Of a stretch of 64,000 nt of DNA, positions 37,101 to 44,778 are shown piece by piece. This DNA comes from Streptomyces actuosus (GTDB lineage: Bacteria; Actinomycetota; Actinomycetes; Streptomycetales; Streptomycetaceae). Both the position numbers and the translations under genes were made by a program. The notes under the pieces are model-generated. The model worked only from the letters and a program-made list of their open reading frames with translations. It did no database searches and was not told the DNA's origin. How positions within the stretch are numbered: the first letter of the stretch is position 1; each line of letters starts with the position of its first letter. The stretch lies in the NCBI RefSeq assembly GCF_016921115.1, contig NZ_JAFFZS010000022.1:1-64000 (forward strand), written 5' to 3'.

Positions 37101-40100
37101 AGGACATGGTGCTCGGCCTGTCCCACGCCGGACGGGACGAGCGGGACCGGCACGTCGTCGGCCCCCTGGGCAACCTCCTGCCCGTACGCCTGCGCCCGCG
37201 CGCCCGGCAGTCGTTCGCCGACCTCGTCGCCGACACCGCCGCCGAGACCGCGCACGCCCGCCTCCACGACCGCGCCCCGTTCGACGAACTGGTGCGCGCC
37301 GTCGACCCGTCGAAGGACATGAGCCGTACGGCTCTCTTCGACGTGCTCTACAGCTATCTGCCTGCCGCGGCGCCCCTGCCCGGCCCGGACGGCACCACCG
37401 CGCACGTCGTCGACACCGCCGGCGGCCGAGGCAAGTACGACCTGCACCTCTCCCTCCAACCCGACGAGGACGGCCACCGCGCCCATCTCGTCTACAACGC
37501 GCTGTACTTCGACCACGACCAGATCGCCGACATGGCCGAGCACTACGTCACGGCCGTACGGCAGCTGACCGAGCGCCCCGAGTGCGAGGTGGCGGACATC
37601 GACCCGCTCTCCGACCGGGAGCGCCACGTCCAGCTGAACGTGTGGAACGCCACCGACGCGTCCTACGACGAGACCCCGGCCCACGAGCTGATCGCACGTC
37701 AGGCCGAGGCCCGGCCCGAGGCCGCGGCCCTCACCGACGGAGACCTCACGGTCCGCTACGGAGACCTGATGGCCGACGCCCGCGCCGTCGCCCGGGGCCT
37801 GCAAGACGCCGGCGTCCGCCAGGGCGAGCTGGTCGCGCTGCTGTTCCCGCGCGGCGCCGACCAGGTGCGCGCGATACTCGGAACGCTGTTGGCAGGTGCC
37901 GCCTACCTGCCCATCGATCCGGCGATCCCCGCGGACCGCCGCGAGTTCATCCTGGCCGACTCCGGTGTGCGCCTCGCGCTCGCGCCCTCCGCCGACGCCG
38001 ACAGTGACGTCGACGGGACGGTGCTCGCGCTGGACGCGCTGCTCGCCACACCCGCCGGTGCGGACACCGCGCTCCCGTCCGTGCCGCTGGACTCGCCCGC
38101 GTACTGCATCTACACCTCCGGCACCACCGGCCGTCCCAAGGGCGTCGTGCTCACCCACCGCAACCTCGTGCGTCTGCTCGACAACGACCGGCTGCCGTTC
38201 TCCTTCGGGACCGCCGACGTGTGGACGATGTTCCACTCCTACGCCTTCGACTTCTCCGTGTGGGAGCTGTTCGGCGGCCTGGCACACGGCGGCCGGGTCG
38301 TGCTCGTCTCCGAGGACGAGACCCGGGACCCCGGCCTCTTCTTCGATCTGCTCCAGCGCGAGCGCGTCACCGTGCTCAACCAGACCCCCAGCGCGTTCCG
38401 CCGCCTGCTCGGCCTGCGGCCCACGACCCCGGACGGGCTGTCCGCCCTGCGCTGCGTCGTCTTCGGCGGCGAGGCACTGCGCCCGGCGATGCTGACCGAG
38501 TGGTCGGAACGGTTCCCGCACGTCCGCCTCGTCAACATGTACGGCATCACCGAGACCACCGTGCACGCCAGCGTGCGCACCGTCACCCGCTCCGACATGG
38601 AGGCGGACGCGAGCGTGGTGGGCACCCCGATCCCCACCACCCGCCTGTACCTGCTCGACCGCCACACCGGCCGCCGGCTGCTGCCCGTCGGCGCCGTGGG
38701 CGAGATCTACGTCGCCGGTGACGGCGTGGCCGGTGGCTATCTGGGCCGGCCCGAGCTGACCGCCCAGCGTTTCGTTCCCTCGCCGTTCGGCGACGGCACC
38801 CTGTTCCGCAGCGGTGACCTGGCCGCGTACCTGCCCGACGGTTCGCTGCGGTTCATCGGCCGCGCCGACTCCCAGGTGCAGCTGCGCGGATACCGCATCG
38901 AGCCGGGCGAGGTGCAGACCGTCCTGTGCGACCACCCCGACGTCTCCGACGCGGTCGTGTTCGCCGAGGACGACCGTCTCGTCGGCGTCGTGCAGAGCGA
39001 ACGCGCGCTGACCCCGGGAGAGTTGCGCGGCCATCTGGGGCAGCGGCTGCCCTCCTACATGCTGCCCTCGCTGTTCCACGTCGTGCGGACCATTCCGCTG
39101 ACGGTCAACGGCAAGGTCGACGTGAAGGAGTTGCGCGCGCAGACGGCCGCGCCGGCCGCCCCCGCGCGGCGCGAGCCCCGCGCCGGCACCGCCGCCGAAC
39201 TCGCCGCCGTCTGGTGCGATCTGCTCGACGTGCCGGCCGTGAGCGAGGACGACTCGTTCTTCGGGCTCGGCGGGCACTCCATGCTCGTCGTCCGCCTCAT
39301 CGGTGAGATCGCCGAACGGTTCGGCGCGGACCTGCCGATCAAGACGCTGTTCGAGACGCCCCGTCTGGGCGACCTCGCCGACCTGATCGACTCGGCACCC
39401 GGCCGCCGCAGCCCTGCCACCTCCGCCCCGGCGCCCACGGTCCGATCCGAGCCGCTCCCCGCCACCGCGCCGCCCCTACCGGACGCGTCCGCGGCGCCCC
39501 GCCCCGTCGAGTCCGGCACCGCCCCGGCGCCGGCCGACGGCGACGAGTCGCCCGCGAGCGCCTTCCAGCGCCGCATGTGGCTGGCGGAGCAGATGAGCCA
39601 GGGCGCCCCCGCCCACGTCTCCCTCGGCTGGACCGTCACCGGCGACCTGGACATCGCCGTCCTGGAGGACGCGCTGGCCCGCCTGGTCGCCGGGCACGAG
39701 ATCCTGCGCACCGCCTTCCGCGTGCGGGGCGGCACCGTCCGCCAGATCGTCCAGCGGCCCTGGCGGCCGCGAGTGCGGTCCTTCGCCGCCGAGGAGGGCG
39801 ACGGCCCCGAGGAAGCCGCCGCCCGGTGGCTCGACGAGGCCGCCGGTCGCCCCTTCGACCTCGCGTCCGGACAGCTGCTGCGTCCGGCCGTCGCCGACTG
39901 CGGGCCGCGCGGCACGGCGTTCATGCTCTGCGTGCACCATCTCGTCGTGGACGGCGAGTCCGTACGCGTCCTCGTCAGCGAGTTGGAGCGTTGCTACCGC
40001 GACAGCCTCGCCGGGGTGCCCTCCGCGCCGCCCGCGCTCCAGTACCGTGCCCACACCGCCGCCGCCGAACGTCCCGGCGACGCCCGCCGCGACGCCGACC

Positions 40101-43100
40101 TCGCCTTCTGGCAGGAGCGGCTCCAAGGCTGGCCGGCCCGGCTCGGCCTGCCCGCCCCCGAGCGGCCCGAGGCCGACGGAGCGGTCCGGATCGCCCTGCC
40201 CGACGGTCTGCTCGGCCGGCTGCGGCCGGTCATGGCCGAACACGGTGCGAGCTGGTTCATGGTCATGGCGGCCGCACTGGCGACGGCGCTGCACCGCTGC
40301 GGCGGCATGCCGGCGCTGACCTTCGGCGTCCCCGCCAGCATCCGCGACACCGCGTCGGCCGACCTGCTGGGACCCTGCCTGAACCTCGTCGTGCTCCGCT
40401 CGGCACCGGCCGCCGACGCCACCGCCCACGACGCCCTGACCGCCATGCGCACCGAGGTGCTCGACGCCTTCGAACACGCCCGGGTCCCCTTCGACGAGGT
40501 GCTGGCCCGGCTGCGGCCGGAACAGACGGCCGGCGGCGCCCCGTACACCGACGTCGTGCTCAACATGAACCTCCGCGGCGGCCGGAGCGCTGTGCTCGGC
40601 GACGCCGAACTGCGGCCGGTGTTCCCCGAGTCGCTGTGGGCCCGCGAGGTCAAGTTCGGCGCCACACTGACCGTGACCGAACAGGACGGCGAGCTGAGCG
40701 CCGTGCTCTCCCACCGTGGCGACCGGGTGTCCGCCGCCGACGCCGCACGTCTCGCTGACGCTGTCGCCGCCTGCCTCGTCGAGCTCTCCGGGGACGCACC
40801 GCCGCCCCAGTACCGGGACTTCGTCCGCGCCCAGAGCACGGCCCGCTCCTCCGGTCGGCATGAGGCGTCCCTCGCCCACTGGCAGGAGCGGCTGCGGGGC
40901 GCACCCGCCTACGTGGAGCTGCCCGCACCCGAGGAGCCCGCCCCGCACGGCGTGGTCGACATGGTGCTGCCCGAGGGCGCGGGCGAGCGCCTGCGCACCC
41001 TGCACGAGCGCCACGGCATCTCGCCGTTCATGACGGCGGCCACCGCGCTGGCTGTCCTGCTGCACCGCCGTACCGGCACCGACGACGTGGTGATCAGCGG
41101 TCCCCTGACCAACCGCGGACGCAGCGGATTCGCGGACGTGTTCGGGCCCTGCCTGAACACCGTGCCACTGCGCTCCCGGCTCCGCCCCGGTGCCACGGTG
41201 CGCGACCTGCTGGAGGCGATGCGGGACCAGACGCTGGAGGCGCTCGCGCACGGCGAGGTGCCCTTCGAGGACGTCGTCGACCGGCTCAACCCGCCCCGCA
41301 GGCCCGGTCGCACCCCCTACGGCGACGTCTCCCTGTCCTTCAGCACGGCTCCGGCCCGTCCCCGCACCCTCGGCGGGCGAACCCTGAGCGCCGTCGCGAT
41401 CGACGGCGAGGACGCCGCCTACACCGGTAAGCTCGGCCTGACGGTCGGGCTCGTCCTGGACGGCCGCGAACTGCGCGGCCGCATGTCCTACCACGGCGGC
41501 CTGCTGCGACGCGCCGACGTCGAGCAGCTGGCCGGCACGCTGGCCGTCCTGCTGGACCGCCTCCCCGACAGCCTCGACGCACCCGTCGCCGCACTCGACC
41601 TGCTCTCGCCCGAGGAGTCGGAGCGCATCCGGGCCTGGGAACGGGGGCCTCGGCCGGGACCCGCCACGACCGTCCCGGCGCTCGTCCTGCAACAGGCCCG
41701 GACCCGCCCGGACACGCCGGCGGTCGAGAGCACGCGCGGAACCCTCGGCTACGGCGGTCTCGTGCGCCGCGCCCGCGCCCTCGCCGCGGTCCTGCGGCCG
41801 CACCTGTCGGACGAGGCGCCCGCGGTCGCCCTGCTCCTCGAACGCGGCGAGGACTTCGTCGTCGCCATGCTGGCCACCTGGTTCGCCGAAGCCGTGTTCT
41901 GCCCGCTCGACCCGTCCTGGCCGGCCGCCCGGCAGGAGTACGTCCTCGCCGACCTGGGCGCCGACGTGCTGCTGACGTCGGCCGGGACCGTGCTGCCGGC
42001 GACCGGGACGGCCGCGGTCGTCGACGTCGCCGACGTTCCCGACGATCAGGGCTCCGAGCACGACGAGGACGCCGAGGGCCTGCCCGACTGGTCCGCGGAC
42101 GCCCGGGCCTACGTCATCTACACCTCCGGCACCACCGGCAAGCCCAAGGGCGTCGTCGTCCGGCACCGCGGCCTCGCCAACCTGGTGCGCTCCGCGGGCT
42201 CGACCCTGGGCCTCGGCGCCGGGGACCGCTGCTCCCACCTGCTCAGCGTCAGCTTCGACTCCTCCCAGATGGAGGTCTGGCAGGCCTTGGCCAACGGTGC
42301 CTGCCTGGTCCCGCACGAGGAGCCCGTGACCCCCTCCACGCTCGGCGCATGGCTGGACGCCAAGGGCGTGACCGCTGCGTTCTGCGCCACCGCGCTGGCC
42401 GAGGCCATGTGGAGCACGGGCAGCACGACGCCGCGCTCCCTGCGCTGGCTGGGCATCGGCGGCGCCGCGCTCGCCCAGCGCCCGCCGGCCCGGCTGCCCT
42501 ACCGGGTACTCAACTCGTACGGCCCGACCGAGAACACCGTCGCCGCCTCCGAGCACATCGTGGACCAGCCCGGCACCGCCCCGCTGAACTGCATCGGCCG
42601 CCCGCTCGCCGGGGTGCGGATGCTCGTCCTCGACGAGGCCGCGCAGCGTGTGCCGCTCGGCACCGTCGGCGAGATCCACCTCGCCGGCGACAGCCTTGCC
42701 GAGGGATACCTGCACCGGCCCGAACTGACCGCGGAGCGCTTCCGCACCATCGAGGTGGACGGCGGGCCGCTGCGCGTCTACCGCACCGGTGACCTCGGCC
42801 GCCGCATGCCCGACGGCTCCGTCGAGTACCTGGGGCGGACCGACCGCCAGCTCAAGCTGCGCGGATACCGCATCGAGCCCGGCGAGATCGAGCACTTCCT
42901 CCAGCAGCAGCCCGAGGTGGCCCAGGCGGCCGTGACCGGGGACCCGCAGCGCACACCCGCCCTCGTCGCCTACGTGACCCCCCGCGGCGACCGCACCCCC
43001 ACTGCCGCCGAACTGCTGCGCCGGGCACGGGCGGAGCTGCCCGTGTTCATGGTGCCGGACACCGTCGTGGTCCTGGCCGCACTGCCCCTGACCACCAGCG

Positions 43101-43504
43101 GAAAGGTCGACCACGCCGCCCTGCCGCGTCCCGAACGCGCCGACCTCGTCGGCGGCGTCGGACACGTCGCGCCGGGCAACGACACCGAGCGCAAGGTCGC
43201 CGCGCTCTGGTCCGAGGTCCTGGGGCTGCCCTCGATCTCGGTTTACGACACCTTCTTCGACCTGGGCGGCAACTCCCTGGCGCTGGCCAAACTGCACAGC
43301 AGGATCGTCGCCGCCTTCGGCAGGGAACTGCCCGTCACCGCGCTGTTCGAGCACCCGACCGTGTCCGCCCTGGCGCGCGTGCTCGGCGCGGCAGCCGAGC
43401 CCGGCCGCCCCGCCGGGGGCACCCCCGAGCCCAGGCGTCCGAAGCGGTCGGGCCGGCAGATCCGGCGCGGCCGTCGCCGCCCCGGCACGGCGGGAGGCGA
43501 GTGA
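34145..43504 (+). CDS. Nonribosomal peptide synthetase, C-T-(C N-lobe)-C-A(Thr)-T-C-(C C-lobe)-A-T
   Basis: The protein has 3119 residues. C1 is ~8-430 with HHLVHDG near 131. T1 has LGGHSL with Ser488 and no A domain before it. An isolated C N-lobe (~552-709, HHLLWDG) follows. C3 (~728-1167) has HQAVVDR instead of HHxxxDG. A1 (~1172-1670) has YTSGTTGRPKG, and its pocket reads D-F-W-N-V-G-M-V-H, matching threonine. T2 has Ser1712. C4 (~1802-2217) has HHLVVDG near 1931. An extra C-lobe spans ~2219-2495. A2 (~2500-2995) has pocket D-S-M-F-G-G-S-V-A, not assignable. T3 has LGGNSL with Ser3044, then a basic tail. There is no thioesterase or epimerase. ATG 34145 overlaps the previous stop; the MFS gene overlaps its stop by GTGA. 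The orphan N- and C-lobes look like two halves of one split C domain. Confidence 0.95.
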   Translation: MSTPTHHAPLTVGQEAMWVSWRLDPEQWTHIIPTPFEVSGTLDVERLRRAVAETGEAFPQLRARVRPGTDGPVLDWSDAPEIPVRCTRTEQDRDSAIRAAWQTPFDLRRGPLARVDLIDGPDYTVLLIAVHHLVHDGASVLTLLDALRAAYRGEALPREDHGPALAAFAAHTRDLADGPTGEEHRLHWKETLSDSGDFSLPAGQEEPRYTVAGEVLPADLAAALRDRAAASGMSFVTVLLGAWFALLRRHSGSDDVLSFLPYHGRALPEVRDRVGYFVNALPVRVPVRAGDRYSDLLARVRGRVKETLSYGDLPLPAIMRTAGLTGPEAQRRTHQAVFQYWHAGLRDDIDVHDIRLSHGDGEARLSLLDMESTAGFRLALMVREDSCGTHLLWKDPAGSLGTTRVRAMADDYVSILRAIAADLHAPLAEVLASTTPARSGTDAASGEDGACGAEPDARVREMAEVWRSVLGSGPVGDGDSFFELGGHSLLAGTLVAAVRDRFPGASSGIRALFDHPRLADFTAHVLAAAGTTEPAATPPPPAPVRHTAPAEDTFPASSFQRRIWLAQRVAGDPAAYNVPLAWRVEEPLDADALTRALAATITRHEILRTAFHEVDGDLTQRVRAPWTPRLERVDLSGRPDPDKALDAWIRTAAHEPFDLATGRLLTAALIELGDAGQVLFVCLHHLLWDGECENILLKELDAHYTQSSGSTAAERPAGPHAAAPAAEDTRPASAHQERMWFVDRFETGYLYPAAPTYHNLPLFLRLDALPVRTRLTESVAAVVAAHEALRTELLEVDGRVVQHVRREAAVVPEWLPAAPRPDRTQVVPHALTAWSREPFDLCAGPLLRVAVQPDTDTPGGWIALSGHQAVVDRASLLTVAQQILAGAEGEAPRPSSHPRRLGADDEDTRRAHLAARAAVLRPPADPLRLPERRTRDAVHVYEERSVAFALPAGLGLRAAADRLGADVPEVALAAFAALLQWYSGHEDMVLGLSHAGRDERDRHVVGPLGNLLPVRLRPRARQSFADLVADTAAETAHARLHDRAPFDELVRAVDPSKDMSRTALFDVLYSYLPAAAPLPGPDGTTAHVVDTAGGRGKYDLHLSLQPDEDGHRAHLVYNALYFDHDQIADMAEHYVTAVRQLTERPECEVADIDPLSDRERHVQLNVWNATDASYDETPAHELIARQAEARPEAAALTDGDLTVRYGDLMADARAVARGLQDAGVRQGELVALLFPRGADQVRAILGTLLAGAAYLPIDPAIPADRREFILADSGVRLALAPSADADSDVDGTVLALDALLATPAGADTALPSVPLDSPAYCIYTSGTTGRPKGVVLTHRNLVRLLDNDRLPFSFGTADVWTMFHSYAFDFSVWELFGGLAHGGRVVLVSEDETRDPGLFFDLLQRERVTVLNQTPSAFRRLLGLRPTTPDGLSALRCVVFGGEALRPAMLTEWSERFPHVRLVNMYGITETTVHASVRTVTRSDMEADASVVGTPIPTTRLYLLDRHTGRRLLPVGAVGEIYVAGDGVAGGYLGRPELTAQRFVPSPFGDGTLFRSGDLAAYLPDGSLRFIGRADSQVQLRGYRIEPGEVQTVLCDHPDVSDAVVFAEDDRLVGVVQSERALTPGELRGHLGQRLPSYMLPSLFHVVRTIPLTVNGKVDVKELRAQTAAPAAPARREPRAGTAAELAAVWCDLLDVPAVSEDDSFFGLGGHSMLVVRLIGEIAERFGADLPIKTLFETPRLGDLADLIDSAPGRRSPATSAPAPTVRSEPLPATAPPLPDASAAPRPVESGTAPAPADGDESPASAFQRRMWLAEQMSQGAPAHVSLGWTVTGDLDIAVLEDALARLVAGHEILRTAFRVRGGTVRQIVQRPWRPRVRSFAAEEGDGPEEAAARWLDEAAGRPFDLASGQLLRPAVADCGPRGTAFMLCVHHLVVDGESVRVLVSELERCYRDSLAGVPSAPPALQYRAHTAAAERPGDARRDADLAFWQERLQGWPARLGLPAPERPEADGAVRIALPDGLLGRLRPVMAEHGASWFMVMAAALATALHRCGGMPALTFGVPASIRDTASADLLGPCLNLVVLRSAPAADATAHDALTAMRTEVLDAFEHARVPFDEVLARLRPEQTAGGAPYTDVVLNMNLRGGRSAVLGDAELRPVFPESLWAREVKFGATLTVTEQDGELSAVLSHRGDRVSAADAARLADAVAACLVELSGDAPPPQYRDFVRAQSTARSSGRHEASLAHWQERLRGAPAYVELPAPEEPAPHGVVDMVLPEGAGERLRTLHERHGISPFMTAATALAVLLHRRTGTDDVVISGPLTNRGRSGFADVFGPCLNTVPLRSRLRPGATVRDLLEAMRDQTLEALAHGEVPFEDVVDRLNPPRRPGRTPYGDVSLSFSTAPARPRTLGGRTLSAVAIDGEDAAYTGKLGLTVGLVLDGRELRGRMSYHGGLLRRADVEQLAGTLAVLLDRLPDSLDAPVAALDLLSPEESERIRAWERGPRPGPATTVPALVLQQARTRPDTPAVESTRGTLGYGGLVRRARALAAVLRPHLSDEAPAVALLLERGEDFVVAMLATWFAEAVFCPLDPSWPAARQEYVLADLGADVLLTSAGTVLPATGTAAVVDVADVPDDQGSEHDEDAEGLPDWSADARAYVIYTSGTTGKPKGVVVRHRGLANLVRSAGSTLGLGAGDRCSHLLSVSFDSSQMEVWQALANGACLVPHEEPVTPSTLGAWLDAKGVTAAFCATALAEAMWSTGSTTPRSLRWLGIGGAALAQRPPARLPYRVLNSYGPTENTVAASEHIVDQPGTAPLNCIGRPLAGVRMLVLDEAAQRVPLGTVGEIHLAGDSLAEGYLHRPELTAERFRTIEVDGGPLRVYRTGDLGRRMPDGSVEYLGRTDRQLKLRGYRIEPGEIEHFLQQQPEVAQAAVTGDPQRTPALVAYVTPRGDRTPTAAELLRRARAELPVFMVPDTVVVLAALPLTTSGKVDHAALPRPERADLVGGVGHVAPGNDTERKVAALWSEVLGLPSISVYDTFFDLGGNSLALAKLHSRIVAAFGRELPVTALFEHPTVSALARVLGAAAEPGRPAGGTPEPRRPKRSGRQIRRGRRRPGTAGGE

Positions 43505-44778
43505 CCGTGACCACCGGAACCACTCCGGCCGGATCCCCGCCCGGGGTCTGGAGCCACCCCACCCTGCGCGTGCTCCTCGTCGCCGAGACCACCTCCATGC
43601 TCGGAACCCAACTCAGCGCCGTCGCCATGCCCTGGCTGGTGCTCCAGCTCACCGGCTCCGCCGGTGACATGGGCCTGGTCATGGCGGCCCAGCTCGCCGC
43701 GGTCGCGGTGTTCGGCTTCTTCGGCGCCTCCTGGACCGGCCGGATCGGGCCCCGGCGGATCATGCTCATCGGGGACACCGTCCGCGGCCCGCTCGTGGCG
43801 CTGCTCCCCGTCCTGTACTACCTCCACTGCCTGAACACGGCCACCTTCGTGGTCGTCATGTTCGCCATCGGCGCGTTCTACGCGCCGTACCTGGCGAGCC
43901 AGCAGGCCATCCTGCCGGGCATCGTCGGCGAGGACGAACGACTCCTCGGCCGGGCCAACGCCGCCCTGCAGAGCGCGACCCGGCTCAGCGTCCTGCTGGG
44001 CCCCACGCTCGGCGGCCTCCTCATCGCCCTGTTCGGCGCCCCCACCGTGCTCCTCGTGGACGCGGTGTCGTTCGCCGCCTCGGCGCTGCTGCTGAGCCGG
44101 CTCCTGCCGCACACTCCGTCGCGGGGGCCGGTACCCCGCCGCTCCCCGGTGGCCGCGCTGCGCCTTCTGCTGAAGGACCGGCTGCTGAGCAGCTGGTCCA
44201 CGGGCCTGGCGCTCGGGGAGATGGCCTGGCAGGCACTGTTCGCGCTGTTCCCGGTGATCGCCGTGACCCGCGAGGGCGGTTCGTCCGTCGTGGCCGGCGG
44301 GCTGCTGACCGCGTTCGGCGGCGGGGCCCTGACCGGCACCCTCCTGGCCGGACGGCTCATGCGCCGGGTGCCCGCCCGCACCCTCGCCCTCGCCGGGCGG
44401 GTGGGGCTCGGCGTCGCGTTCGTCGCGCTCCCGCTGCACCTCGGACTGCCGGGTCTGGTATGCCTGCTGCTCCTCGCCGGCCTGCTCAACGGCGTCTCCT
44501 CCGCGCCGGTCGCCACCGTCCGCGTCCTGCGTATCCCCGAGGACCGGCGGCCCGAGGCGCTCACCGTCGCGACGGCCCTGGCGCTCATGGGCGGCACGGT
44601 GGGCTGGGTCCTGTCCGGCACGGTCGCCCAGAAGGCCGGGATCACCCCCGCCTTCTGGGGGGTGGCCGCCCTCCAGGCCCTCGCCGCCGTCCTGTTCGTC
44701 ATCGGCGCCCTGGGCACCCAGGGCGCCGCGGCCGCCCCCGTCTCCGCCCCCGCACACCCGGTGAAGGACTCTCGATGA
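43501..44778 (+). CDS. MFS exporter of the NRPS/PKS locus
   Basis: This 425-residue membrane protein has about 12 predicted helices, of the major facilitator superfamily, DHA/enterobactin-exporter-like branch. The first helix begins LLVAETTSMLGTQLSAVAMP with WLVLQLTGSAGDMGLVMAAQ; the loop between helices 2 and 3 is RIGPRRIMLIGD, the family motif A region. It most probably exports the product of the locus or confers self-resistance; this is inferred from its position inside the operon. GTG 43501 overlaps the NRPS stop, and its own stop overlaps the PKS start (ATGA). Confidence 0.9.
   Translation: MTVTTGTTPAGSPPGVWSHPTLRVLLVAETTSMLGTQLSAVAMPWLVLQLTGSAGDMGLVMAAQLAAVAVFGFFGASWTGRIGPRRIMLIGDTVRGPLVALLPVLYYLHCLNTATFVVVMFAIGAFYAPYLASQQAILPGIVGEDERLLGRANAALQSATRLSVLLGPTLGGLLIALFGAPTVLLVDAVSFAASALLLSRLLPHTPSRGPVPRRSPVAALRLLLKDRLLSSWSTGLALGEMAWQALFALFPVIAVTREGGSSVVAGGLLTAFGGGALTGTLLAGRLMRRVPARTLALAGRVGLGVAFVALPLHLGLPGLVCLLLLAGLLNGVSSAPVATVRVLRIPEDRRPEALTVATALALMGGTVGWVLSGTVAQKAGITPAFWGVAALQALAAVLFVIGALGTQGAAAAPVSAPAHPVKDSR

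Noticed and set aside
35663..39277. Very long minus-strand open frame (about 1200 codons) inside the NRPS
   Set aside because: It is antisense to NRPS domains with intact motifs. Its peptide is low-complexity, and long antisense frames are normal in such GC-rich coding DNA.
39476..43354. Minus-strand open frame of about 1290 codons opposite the NRPS
   Set aside because: Same reason: shadow of the C4, C-lobe and A2 coding sequence, no family resemblance.
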